Assembly: GCA_037349105.1 (NCBI GenBank)
Contig: JAYJMM010000064.1
Location: 682,001 to 746,000, forward strand
DNA: 64,000 nt
Reading direction: 5' to 3'
Origin: Limnomonas spitsbergensis
Lineage: Eukaryota; Chlorophyta; Chlorophyceae; Chlamydomonadales
Shown here piece after piece: positions 44,301-53,889 of this stretch (position 1 is the stretch's first letter; every line of letters starts with the position of its first letter). The notes under the pieces were generated by a model. The model made no database searches and was not told where the DNA came from. It saw only the letters and a list, made by a program, of their open reading frames with translations. Both the position numbers and the translations under genes were made by a program.

Positions 44301-47300
44301 TCTTGCTGGATACCTCTTACACAGTACACCGCGCTGTTTCCTTAACTTCTTGCTGGATACCTCTTACACAGTACGCCGCGATGTTTCATTAACTTCATGC
44401 TGGATACCTCTTACACAGTACGCCGCGCTGTTTCCTTAACTTCTTGCTGGATACCTCTTACACAGTACGCCGCGATGTTTCCTTAACTTCTTGCTGGATA
44501 CCTCTTACACAGTACACCGCGCTGTTTCCTTAACTTCTTGCTGGATACCTCTTACACAGTACACCGCGCTGTTTCCTTAACTTCTTGCTGGATACCTCTT
44601 ACACAGTACACCGCGCTGTTTCCTTAACTTCTTGCTGGATACCTCTTACACAGTACACCGCGCTGTTTCCTTAACTTCTTGCTGGATACCTCTTACACAG
44701 TACACCGCGCTGTTTCCTTAACTTCTTGCTGGATACCTCTTACACAGTACACCGCGCTGTTTCCTTAACTTCTTGCTGGATACCTCTTACACAGTACACC
44801 GCGCTGTTTCCTTAACTTCTTGCTGGATACCTCTTACACTGTACGCCGCGCTGTTTCCTTAACTTCTTGCTGGATACCTCTTACACAGTACACCGCGCTG
44901 TTTCCTTAACTTCTTGCTGGATACCTCTTTCACAGTACGCCGCGCTGTTTCCTCAACTTTTTGCTGGATACCTCTTACTCAGTACGCCGAGCTGTTTCCT
45001 TAACTTCTTACTGGATACCTCTTACTCAGTACGCCGTGCTGTTTCCTCAACTTCTTGCTGGATACCTCTTACTCAGTACGCCGCGCTGTTTCCTCAACTT
45101 CTTGCTGGATACCTCTTACTCAGTACGCCGTGCTCTTTCCTTAACTTCTTGCTGGATACCTACCGTCAGTTCTCAGATGAGTCAACAATAGTGATGTGCT
45201 GGACAACTTGACCAGACTTGGCACAGAGAAATTCATGATTGGATGCTGAGTTAGATGATTGCGTGCTAGTGCATATTTTTTGTCTGCGGATTTAATTTAT
45301 AGCACGCACCCCCCAAATAATTGTTTTTGCCCCTGGCTGATTCTCCGCGCAGCAGCCATTTTTTGTAATGAATGTTAGCGCGCAGCACACTCCGTGTAGG
45401 CCTCCCCCTCCCCCTCCCCCTCCCCAATTAATCATGATTGCATGCAGGGAAGTGACGCCGGGCCCGGCGCCGGGGAAAATGGGCCGAAGGCCCATTTTCG
45501 CCGGGTATTCTGCGAACCCCTTTCCGGCGTCAGCCGGGGAAAATGGGGGTTCAGCTGACTATACCCCCGGCGTCAGCCGGGGGGATTTCATCTCTGACCA
45601 GACCCTCCCCGGCAAAATCCTTTCTTGAAATGACGGACACCAACTCAGATTGCGACGTCGAGATGATCGATCGCACAGAACCTGCTAGAGAACCCCCTCC
45701 CGCGAAGAAGGCAAAGGGCAATACCGGTGTTATGTCCCGGCTCACGCGGATCGCAGTGCCTCAGCCAGCAACGACAGAGATCCCTGCGAAAGCCTCTGAG
45801 TTGCTGGAGGGCCTTGAGTTGCGCTTTGGCAATCTGGAAGTATTGGACGCTTTCGCGGCAATTGACCCGCTTTACTATCTGGGCATGGGTGATGACGTCT
45901 TGGTCTCGCACTTCCACTCTTGAGTTTGCCACATTGAAGTCCCACTTCTGTGGCACAACCTTTTTCGAGAGTGTCGCCATAGAGGCAAAGCTCGATGCTG
46001 AGTTTCAGTTGCTGAAGGGCTGGATAGCAGAGTCCGTCAATCGCTTTGCCAAGATCCCTATGCGGGCTTGTTTGTCCCAGATTATCATAGCCCACGAGTC
46101 TGAAATCCCCGGTGTGGTGCAGCTCATTTATGTGGCCTACACTATTACGTGCCAAACCGCTGTGGTCGAGCGAGGCTTTAGTTTGCACCGGGTCTTTAAA
46201 AATTCCGACCTCACCGCCGGGCATTTTCAGACCCCCCGCCCGGCGCACGCCGGTCAAAAAAAAGACCCTGATCGGCAAAAACCGGCCACTTGGCATACCC
46301 CGGGAACTTCCCTGATTGCATGTGAAGGCCTATGTACATACCTCCTCTCCCCCCACCGAGGAGGACATTGTTTGGCACGTGAAGGAGGTGGCATGGGTTT
46401 CATTTTTTGTAATGAATGTTAGCGCGCAGCACACTCCGTGGAGGCACAATATAAATGATTATTATTGCGCGGAGTCCATTCGCTCAAACAGTATACATTT
46501 AATGATAAAGTCAATAAATGCATCCACTGAATGTAAAAATGAATTCCCATACATTTTAGTGACTTATTGAATTCAAGCCACGCTCAATCAAATCTTAAAA
46601 TGCACGAGCGTCTCAAACATTTTATTACCGTAATTAAATTACCCAAATCAAAAAAACTGAATCTTGTTCAATCCCACTTAACTGCATCTGTTCAAGTGTG
46701 TTCTCAAGCATTTGTGCAAGCACTTGTTCCCCAAAGAAAGAAATAAGATACGCCCCGTGGGGGGCGTGAGAGTTAAGGAAACAGCGCAGCCTGCAAGCAT
46801 TTGTTCCCCAATTTCTTCACGGTGCAGACCCTTGGCAGCACATTTTTGCATGCATCCTGATCACACATTTTAATTTTAGCGTTACATTTACAAGTCCTAC
46901 TGATTTTGGAACTCACTCGGGTAGAACGATAGCTCGTTGATGCTCATGTCGCAGCAGTTTGGGCTCTGGGCGACATCAGGATTAGCAGCGTAGCAGTCCT
47001 CCTTGGATGCAGCCCGGATCTGGTTGGGGACAGGGAACAGGAGACAGGGTTAGGGCAAGGGCTTTACACGCCATCATTATGCGCAGCGTATCAAGCATTG
47101 TTGATGCTGCACATATCTGGTGGTGGACAGGGACCGAGGGACGGGGTTAGGGTAGACTCGCCATCATCATGCGCAGCATAGCAGTCCTCTTTGGATTCTG
47201 CCCGGATCTGGTAGGGAACAGGTGGCATGGTTAGGGCTGTATACACCATCATAATGTGCAGCATAGCAGGGTTAGGGTCTTACACACCATCATCATGCGC

Positions 47301-50300
47301 AGAATGTCAACCCTCTTTGGATTCTGCCCGGATCTGGTGGGGGACAGGGAGCAGGGTTAGCGGTTTGGGTGTCAACTTTTATGCGCCATCAGTATATATA
47401 CAGCATATCAATGCTCCCTGGATTCTACCGGATTCTGGTCGGGGACTGGGAATTGAGTTTTACATAATTCACATCGTATCAACATTTTGTGATCCTGCCC
47501 GGATCTTGTTGGGGACAGGGAGCAGAGTTAGGGTCTTACACGCCATCATCACGCGGAGCATATCAGGCCTCCCTGGATTCTGCCCATATCTGGCAAGGAA
47601 CAGGGTTTGGGATAACTCACAATCATAATTCACACTGTGACAGCCCACCTTGGGATCTGCATGGTTCTGGTGGGAGACAGGGGACAGGGTTGGGGTTTGC
47701 ACGCCATCATTAATGCACACTGTGGCAGCCCACCTTGGGATCTGCATGGTTCTGGTGGGAGACAGGGGAGGTCAGGGATTACACGCCATCATTAATGCAC
47801 TCTGTGACAGCCCACCTTGGGATCTGCATGGTTCTGGTGGGAGACAGGGGGCAGGGTTGGGGTTTACACGCCATCATTAATGCACACTGTGGCAGCCCAC
47901 CTTGGGATCTGCATGGTTCTGGTGGGAGACAGGGGAGGTCAGGGATTACACGCCATCATTAATGCACACTGTGGCAGCCCACCTTGGGATCTGCATGGTT
48001 CTGGTGGGAGACAGGGGGCAGGGTTGGGGTTTGCACGCCATCATTAATGCACACTGTGGCAGCCCACCTTGGGATCTGCATGGTTCTGGTGGGAGACAGG
48101 GGACAGGGTTGGGGTTTGCACGCCATCATTAATGCACACTGTGGCAGCCCACCTTGGGATCTGCATGGTTCTGGTGGGAGACAGGGGACAGGGTTGGGGT
48201 TTGCACGCCATCATTAATGCACACTGTGGCAGCCCACCTTGGGATCTGCATGGTTCTGGTGGGAGACAGGGGAGGTCAGGGATTACACGCCATCATTAAT
48301 GCACACTGTGGCAGCCCACCTTGTAATCTGCATGGTTCTGGTGGGAGGCAGGGGACAGGGTTGGGGTTTACACGCAATCATTAATGCACACTGTGACAGC
48401 CCACCTTGGGATCTGCATGGTTCTGGAGGGAGACAGGGGACAGGGTCAGGGTTTACACGCAATCATTAATGCACACTGTGGCAGCCCACCTTGTAATCTG
48501 CATGGTTCTGGTGGGAGACAGGGGACAGGGTCAGGGTTTACACGCCATCATTAATGCACACTGTGACAGCCCACATTGGGATCTGCATGGTTCTGGAGGG
48601 AGACAGGGGACAGGGTCAGGGTTTACACGCCATCATTAATGCACACTGTGGCAGCCCACCTTGTAATCTGCATGGTTCTGGTGGGAGACAGGGGACAGGG
48701 TTGGGGTTTGCACGCCATCATTAATGCACACTGTGACAGCCCACCTTGTAATCTGCATGGTTCTGGTGGGAGACAGGGGCAGGGTCAGGGTTTGCATGCC
48801 ATCATTAATGCACACTGTGACAGCCCACCTTGTAATCTGCATGGTTCTGGTTGGAGACAGGGGACAGGGTCAGGGTTTACACGCCATCATTAATTCACAT
48901 GTGACAGCCCACCTTGGGATCTGCATGGTTCTGGAGGGAGACAGGGGACAGGGTCAGGGTTTACACGCCATCATTAATGCACTCTGTGACAGCCCACCTT
49001 GTAATCTGCATGGTTCTGGAGGGAGACAGGGGGCAGGGTCAGGGTTTACACGCCATCATTAATGCACTCTGTGACAGCCCACCTTGGGATCTGCATGGTT
49101 CTGGAGGGAGACAGGGGACAGGGTCAGGGTTTACACGCCATCATTAATGCACTCTGTGACAGCCCACCTTGGGATCTGCATGGTTCTAGAGGGAGACAGG
49201 GGGCAGGGTCAGGGTTTACACGCCATCATTAATGCACACTGTGACAGCCCACCTTGTAATCTGCATGGTTCTGGTGGGAGACAGGGGGCAAGGTCAGGGT
49301 TTACACGCCATCATTAATTCACACTGTGACAGCCCACCTTGGAAACTGCATGGTTCTAGAGGGAGACAGGGGGCAGGGTCAGGGTTTACACGCCATCATT
49401 AATGCACTCTGTGACAGCCCACCTTGGAAACTGCATGGTTCTAGAGGGAGACAGGGGGCAGGGTCAGGGTTTACACGCCATCATTAATGCACTCTGTGAC
49501 AGCCCACCTTGGGATCTGCATGGTTCTAGAGGGAGACAGGGGGCAGGGTCAGGGTTTACACGCCATCATTAATGCACACTGTGACAGCCCACCTTGTAAT
49601 CTGCATGGTTCTGGTGGGAGACAGGGGGCAAGGTCAGGGTTTACACGCCATCATTAATTCACACTGTGACAGCCCACCTTGTAAGCTGCATGGTTCTGGA
49701 GAGAGACAGGGGGCAGGGTCAGGGTTTACTCGCAATCATTATTCACACTGTGACAGCCCACCTTGGGATCTGCATGGTTCTGGAGGGAGACTGGGGGCAG
49801 GGTCAGGGTTTTCACGCCATCATTAATGCACACTGTGACAGCCCACCTTGGGATCTGCATGGTTCTGGAGGGAGACAGGGAACAGAGGATAGGGAACCGG
49901 GTTTAATATGCCATCATTATAAGCTGTTGACAATCTTCCTTAGAATCTGCCCGGATCTGCCTGGATCTGCCTGGATCTGCCCGGATCTGGGCAGGGAGCA
50001 GGGTTAGGGGCAAGGCTATACACACAATCATTATTCACAGCGTATCAACCCTGTTTGTATTATGCACAGACGTGGTCGGAGACATGGGACGGGCAGAAAG
50101 CACACCAAATAATTCGCAAGGTAGTAGTCCGCTTTGATCTCTGCATGGACATTGTCGGGGACAGGGGGCAGGGTACGGGCTTTCAGCGCCATCAGAATTC
50201 ACCACGAAGCAACATTTATTGGATGCTGCCTGGATCTGGTCGGGAACAGATCCGGGCAGCATCCAATAGGGGTTAGGGGTAGGGTTTTACATGCCATCAT

Positions 50301-53300
50301 TATTCGTAGCGAATCAACCTTTTTTGGATTCCGCCCGAATCTGGTCGGTGACAAGGAAAAAGTGACAGGGAACAGGGTTAAGGTTTTACATGCCATCATT
50401 ATTGGAAGCGTAGGCATCCTCCTTGGATTCTGCACATACCTGGTGGTGGACAGGGAACAAGAGACAGGGTTAGGGTTTACACGCCAACATTATTCACGGT
50501 TTGACCCTAACCCCTACCCAGTGCTTTGCTCTTTATGGTTCAGGGTTTGTAACCCTTACCTTAAACCCTAATATGTGTTGCTTCATGTCACCTTGTTCAT
50601 GCAGCGTGCAGTTGCCTTCTTTCGGCCCAGTATTATCTACTGATCAACCGGGTAGCTTCCGCGATTCAATGCCCACCTTCAGGGTTTAGGATTTAGATGT
50701 TTTAACCCTAACCCCTACTCAGTAAGGCTATATTGCATCCCTAGCAACCTTGGCCCTGCAGCGCTTATTTCCTTTCTTTCGACCTAGTCCTACCGCTCAT
50801 CAGGAGGTTTCCTTGACGCATCAGGTCGCAATTTTTGCGATCCTGCCCAAGGAAGAAAGACTACGCTTCCAGACGAATCACTGCCCACCTTCCACCCCCC
50901 CCCCCCCCCCGAGTCACAGCCCACTTTTCACGCCCCCCCCCCCCCCCCGAGTCACAGCCCACTCCCCCCCCCCCCCTGGGTCACTGCCCCCTCCCCTCCC
51001 CCCCCCCCCCGGGTCACTGCCCACCTCGAAACACATCTCCGAGCTGGTGACATATTGGGTGGCATTGCGGTCCATGAAGTACTTGACCTGGACGATTTTG
51101 TAAGGGGATGCCGAAGCATCCTGCACGCAAACCTCATCAAATGGGAAGTCGGAGCCGCTGACCAGGCTGGAAGCAAACGAGCCTGCATGGGGGAGGGTGG
51201 GAGGAAGGAAGCAAGCATGGATTGGCACTCAGGCAAAGGAATGATGTGCTTGACCTGGATGACTCTGTAAGGGGTTGCAGGGACATCCTTCATGCAGCCC
51301 TGGTTAAATAGAAAGTCAGATATGTTGACCAGGTTCAAAGCAAAGGCGCCTGCATGGGCATAGTTATTATTTTTAAGTTGTTTGCTTATTTTCCGGGAGA
51401 CAGGGGTAGGAAACAGTTTGGATGTGTGGGGAACGTTTAAGTGTGGAACAAAGGCTGCCTGGCCACATAGGGGAAGGTGGGAAGTGTAGGGCCAAGCACC
51501 AGGGTGGGAGGGAAGAAGTATGCAGTGACTGACGTGTGAAGGAGGGAGGGAAGAAGCATGCAGTGACTGACGTGTGAAGGAGGGAGGGAGGAAGCATGCA
51601 GTGACTGACGTGTGAAGGAGGGAGGGAAGAAGCATGCAGTGACTGACGTGTGAAGGAGGGAGGGAGGAAGCATGCAGTGACTGACGTGTGAAGGAGGCAG
51701 GGAAGAAGCATGCAGTGACTGACGTGTGAAGGAGGGAGGGAAGAAGCATGCAGTGACTGACGTGCGAAGGAGGGAGGGATGCACGCAGCCTTCAAGAGCA
51801 GAGTCGGAGCCATTGCTCAGGAAGGAAGCAAAGGAGCCTGCAGAGGGGAGGAAGGGAGCGAAGAAGCATGCATGGACTGATGGGCAAAGGGGGGAAGGAT
51901 GCACGCAGCCTGCTTCAAAGGCTATGTCGGAGCCACGGATCTGCATGGGAAGGTAAAGGAGAGAGCATGCATGGGGCGGAAGAGGCAGGCAGGGTTGAGT
52001 GTTACGTAAAACTCTCATCAATAGGGTCGTTGGAGCTATTAGCCATGCATGAGACAAAGGTGCCAGCATGGGAGGGGGGTGAGAACACATGCAAGGGGAA
52101 GAATTAGCGGACAGGGGGTGAGTGTTACGTGCAGCTCTCATCAATAGGGTCGTTGGAGCTGTCAGCCATGCATGAGACAAAGGTGCCAGCATGGGAAGGG
52201 GAAGGAGAAAGCATGCATGGGGAGGATGAAGCCGGCAGGGGGTGAGTGATGCATGCAGCTTTCATGAATGGGGACGTCAGTCAGAGCCAGCAGCCATGCA
52301 TGACGCTATTGGGCCTGCTGCATGGCAAGAGGGGGTGAGAAAGCATGCATGGGGAGGGAGAGGCAGGCAAGGAAGTGAGTGATGAATGCAGCTTTTATCG
52401 AAAGGGATATCGTGGTTGCAGATCTGTTGTGACGTAAGGATGCTTACATGGAGGAGTGAGTTGTGTATGCAGTATATCAAAGGGGATATCGTGGCTTCAG
52501 ATCTGTTGTGACGTAAGGATGCTTACATGGAGGAGTGAGTTGTGTGTGCAGCTTTTATCAAAGGGGATATCGGGGCTGCAGATCTGTTGTGACGTAAGGA
52601 TGCCTGCATGGAGGAGAAGGGCAGAGGCATGCATGGGCAGGCAGAGCCGTAGGGGCAGGCAAGGGGGCAAGTGATGCATGGAAAAATCACACAAAGAAGA
52701 GGATGTTTGAGCCTGAGAGTAAGGGTAGAGAGGGGCGCTCGTTGTGACAGGCGAGCACACAGCGATATCGATACCTGGCATGGGCGGCCAGATCGCTGTT
52801 CATAAAGCCGGACGATAGATAAATAGAGATAGGAAGTAGTAAGGGAATATATCGCGCGCATAAATGCGTGTATAAAAGTAAGCATGCATTTGAATTGTGG
52901 TCCTGAAAGAAAAGAGTGTCGGATTAGGGGAGAGCATCCTTCGGGACAGGGTCAGCAGCGGGGTAATTCACGTCACGGGCGCGCTCAGTATGCATATCCG
53001 TGAATGTAATCGGTGTTTTGCGGGATGGGGAGGCAGGCAACATGGGGGAGGGGGGGCGTGGGGGCGAAAATGGGCGATGAAGGCCTGTGGCAGAGCGGCG
53101 CATGCAGTGCCATGTGTGCATGATTTGAATTGTTGAGAAAGTGCACAGCGCTGCATATGTTCACTGCGTCGCGTCATTGCATACGCAAATGATATGGCTG
53201 GTGACGTTTAGCCACTGCGACTTCGTTGACCAATATGCATGTGGGGTACAGAATGAGAGAGCTGTCGCTTGCAGGATTGCATACCTTGGATAAGGATGCA

Positions 53301-53354
53301 TAAGCACGAAACAGCGATTGCAACTGCCGTTGACGAAAGCATTCTCTTGCACAT
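40509..53354 (-). CDS. Pherophorin-like extracellular-matrix glycoprotein, gene A (six exons)
   Basis: A secreted matrix glycoprotein, paralogue of gene B. Exons in transcript order: 53285-53354, 51025-51182, 46917-47019, 43362-43465, 42027-42119 and 40509-41360. They total 1380 nt and 459 residues, with phases 1,0,1,0,0 as in gene B. Residues 1-23 form a signal peptide. Residues 24-203 are the pherophorin domain: GSDFPFDEVC, SPYKI, MCFE, NCCDMSINELSFYP, TCRGAIQSATIQ, KLADLQI, VTVCITVAAPC, NPQTCCP. About 219-279 is a short Pro/Ser rod. Residues 280-459 are a C-terminal domain with three N-glycosylation sequons (NST, NWT, NVT) and Cys residues, absent from gene B. Introns (11.5 kb) are full of exon-edge copies and hold a hAT element. 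No TGTAA signal lies close to the stop, so a further 3' exon is possible. Confidence 0.8.
41530..41950 (-). repeat. Decayed copies of gene A exon 5 donor edge
   Basis: Minus-strand copies of the VTVCITVAAPC segment: VTICITVAAPCMKF (about 41905-41950), PTICSTLGA (41795-41840), VTIRITVGAPC (41685-41735) and a weak one (41530-41590). They are spaced roughly 110-150 bp in intron 5, just after exon 5. Confidence 0.75.
42027..42119 (-). CDS. Gene A exon 5
   Basis: 93 nt from ACCCCAG|GTC to ATGCAT|GTAGGC, phase 0 to 0. It encodes VIKLADLQIPHDKADG and VTVCITVAAPCAYMH. An alternative donor a few bases earlier (GC|GTACAT) would change the phase, so I rejected it. Confidence 0.75.
42225..42432 (-). repeat. 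Decayed copies of gene A exon 5 acceptor edge
   Basis: Minus-strand CAG|GTCGTCAAGTTGACCAAC (VVKLTNLHL, 42225-42250), a TVTLTHPHL copy (42320-42345) and CAG|GTCATCAAGCTGACAGG (VIKLTGLHL, 42405-42432). All lie in intron 4, upstream of exon 5. Confidence 0.8.
42860..43150. repeat. GGTACGGTAC-rich repeat
   Basis: The unit GGTACGGTACGGAAATAC plus GGTACGGTCAAAC repeats three times, then decays to 43150. It is similar in flavour to 14684-14995 and 31205-31280. It lies in gene A intron 4. Confidence 0.85.
43268..43320 (-). repeat. Copy of gene A exon 4 donor edge
   Basis: The minus strand reads GGCCAGTCAGCACCTCCTAC then TCCTACCACAATATG, giving SYHNMSNGKW against SYQNMSNGQW. The donor is changed (GGGCAAGG). 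It lies just downstream of exon 4, with the same (GT)n(G)n run following both copies. Confidence 0.85.
43362..43465 (-). CDS. Gene A exon 4
   Basis: 104 nt from TATGCAG|GCCAG to CAATGG|GTGAGG, phase 1 to 0. It encodes QTCRGAIQSATIQSPGG and VSTSYSYQNMSNGQW. CRG..(Q/K)S.T is typical of the middle of pherophorin domains. Several decayed 5'-edge copies lie upstream and one 3'-edge copy downstream. Confidence 0.85.
43555..44155 (-). repeat. Five copies of gene A exon 4 acceptor edge
   Basis: The minus strand reads KCRGAIQSATI (about 43560-43610), NCRGAIQSTT (43715-43755), NCRGAI then stop (43840-43885), NCKGAIQPATI (43970-44010) and NYRGAIQSATI (44100-44150). Spacing is about 120-145 bp in intron 3, upstream of exon 4. 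Confidence 0.85.
44160..45165. repeat. 47-bp minisatellite, about 21 copies
   Basis: The unit CTTGCTGGATACCTCTTACA then CAGTACACCGCGCTG and TTTCCTTAACTT repeats. CGCTGTTTCCTTAACT also occurs in dispersed family 1, so the array may have been seeded from that repeat. It lies in gene A intron 3. Confidence 0.9.
45445..46314 (+). mobile_element. 870-bp hAT-superfamily DNA transposon, degenerate
   Basis: Ends CAGGGAAGTG...AACTTCCCTG give a 9-bp terminal inverted repeat (CAGGGAAGT). It is flanked by the 8-bp direct duplication ATTGCATG (45437-45444 and 46315-46322). CAGGG ends and 8-bp duplications define hAT elements. A hairpin AAAATGGGCC-GAA-GGCCCATTTT lies at 45476-45498, and subterminal CCGGCGTCAGCCGGGG repeats are present. 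It carries the remains of a transposase. The sequence at 22190-22240 in gene B is a paralogous uninterrupted site. At 870 bp it is far shorter than autonomous hATs and its reading frame is broken, so it would depend on another element. Confidence 0.9.
45630..46250 (+). pseudogene. hAT transposase remnant (N-terminal and dimerisation-domain pieces)
   Basis: ATG at 45630 starts an acidic then basic segment (EPPPAKKAKGN) and runs to LGMGDDVLVSHFH before a stop at 45923. The following frame continues FATLKSHFCGTTFFES, AKLDAEFQLLKGWI, then SEIPGVVQLIYVAYTI and VERGFSLHRVFKN. The last part matches the C-terminal hAT dimerisation region, where ERGFS is characteristic. The catalytic middle is missing (internal deletion), and a frameshift lies near 45915. 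Confidence 0.75.
46341..46403 (-). repeat. Gene B-type exon 4 donor-edge copy inside gene A intron 3
   Basis: The minus strand reads ATSFTCQTMSSSVGGEE, then GAGGAG|GTATGT, almost identical to 22243-22308. It shows sequence transfer between the two genes' introns. Confidence 0.8.
46735..46792 (+). repeat. Dispersed repeat family 1, copy d
   Basis: AAGAAAGAAATAAGATACG, CCCCGTGGGGGGCG, GAGAGTTAAGGAAACAGCGC. The hairpin CGCCCC-GTG-GGGGCG is intact. It lies in gene A intron 3. Confidence 0.7.
46917..47019 (-). CDS. Gene A exon 3: CCD segment
   Basis: 103 nt from CAACCAG|ATCCGG to CCCGA|GTGAGT, phase 0 to 1. It encodes IRAASKEDCYAANPD and NCCDMSINELSFYP. The donor is full consensus. The intron upstream is filled with 85-bp copies of its acceptor edge. 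Confidence 0.85.
47040..50460. repeat. 82-85-bp minisatellite, about 35 copies, derived from gene A exon 3 acceptor edge
   Basis: The regular part (47640-49880) repeats GGGATCTGCATGGTTCTGG then TGGGAGACAGGGG and ACACGCCATCATTAATGCAC. On the sense strand each unit reads TCCCACCAG|AACCATGCAG then ATCCCAAGGTGGGCTGCCAC, against CCCAACCAG|ATCCGGGCTG and CATCCAAGGAGGACTGCTAC at exon 3. The outer, longer-period copies (47040-47640 and 49880-50460) are closer to the exon. The sense strand also carries ACCCTAACCC-like runs. Confidence 0.9.
50221..50264. repeat. Inverted repeat, 18-bp arms, of exon 3 edge
   Basis: GGATGCTGCCTGGATCTG (50221-50238) and CAGATCCGGGCAGCATCC (50247-50264) are reverse complements with one mismatch. 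Both arms are exon 3 acceptor-edge copies, one in each orientation. Confidence 0.85.
50510..50730. repeat. Interstitial telomere-like fragments
   Basis: GACCCTAACCCCTACCCAGT, ACCTTAAACCCTAAT, CAGGGTTTAGGATTTAG and TTAACCCTAACCCCTAC occur in both orientations within about 200 bp of gene A intron 2. Confidence 0.6.
50890..51022 (-). repeat. Copies of gene A exon 2 donor edge with poly-G
   Basis: After the true donor (GAG|GTGGGCAGTGACCC) the sense strand repeats GGGCAGTGACCC or GGGCTGTGACTC separated by runs of 10-15 G, four to five copies. This is the donor-edge half of intron 2. Confidence 0.8.
51025..51182 (-). CDS. Gene A exon 2: N-terminal part of pherophorin domain
   Basis: 158 nt from CATGCAG|GCTCG to TTCGAG|GTGGGC, phase 1 to 0. 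It encodes SFASSLVSGSDFPFDEVC, ASPYKIVQVKYF and SSEMCFE. FPF..C followed by SPYKI and CF is the classic pherophorin start. A second, near-complete copy (51240-51349) lacks the 3' part. Confidence 0.85.
51240..52620 (-). repeat. About ten copies of gene A exon 2 acceptor edge
   Basis: The best copy (51240-51349) reads AFALNLVNISDFLFNQGC and PYRVIQVKHI. Others: SFASFLSNGSDSALEGC (about 51790-51840), GSDIAFEAGC (51905-51945), TFVSCMANSSNDPIDES (52010-52070), a twin at 52130-52190, PIASCMAAGSD (52265-52320), and three QQIC..DIPFDKSC copies (52390-52600). Between 51530 and 51780 a 41-bp unit GAAGCATGCAGTGACTGACG repeats about six times. Confidence 0.85.
53285..53354 (-). CDS. Gene A exon 1: signal peptide
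   Basis: ATG at 53354 gives MCKRMLSS, then a hydrophobic core (TAVAIAVSCLCILIQ), and ends CCAAG|GTATGC in phase 1 as exon 2 requires. An in-frame ATG 11 codons upstream (53387) would add a polar leader. I prefer 53354 because it gives a compact signal peptide. Confidence 0.65.
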
Positions 53355-53639
53355 CGAAGGTATCAATTCAATGCGCTGACATGTCATAAGCAAACGCGGT
53401 TTGCGACAACCTCGTCAGTGGTGCACAGACGTGATGGGCTCTGGAATGCGGTGGTGGTGGCTCCTGTATGCAACCCTATACGTTGAGTTGTTGTAGCAGC
53501 ACTGGTGTTTACGGGCGGGTGGGAATACACGGAAACGGGGACGAGGCGGGCCGAGAACACCGAAATACATACCGTACCCCACCCAAAACACGACATGTCT
53601 CCACACCTGAACAAATGTTCACACCAGGGGTTTATCCCG

Positions 53640-53880
53640 CTACTTCCCGCCTCACACCAGGGGTCAGGGCATGGGGGGTTCATGCAGCAGCTGCCACTGT
53701 CTACTCCTTCCTCCAGAGGTCTCCCATGGCTGCAGTACGACAACAGCTAGGAGCATTCGGGGCTCCATGCATGCCTCCTCCCAACAGGCGTCATGACAAG
53801 GAGCAACATGCACTCCATCCCCCCTGCCAGGTGTCACCTGTGCTGAGTACTCCAGGCTGAGTGACGCCTGGTGACGTAGT
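53640..53880 (+). repeat. Dispersed fragment of the 36-kb element
   Basis: CACCAGGGGTCAGGGCATGG, AACAGCTAGGAGCA and CCCCCTGCCAGGTGTCACCT match 35985-36370. At the position of the TAG in the 36-kb copies this one reads TGT (ACC TGT GCT GAG). Confidence 0.75.
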
Positions 53881-53889
53881 GACGTAGCA

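Noticed and set aside
47227..50007. Ladder of 74-113-codon plus-strand frames
   Set aside because: They repeat with the 82-85-bp unit, lack start context, and are antisense to the exon-edge array of gene A.
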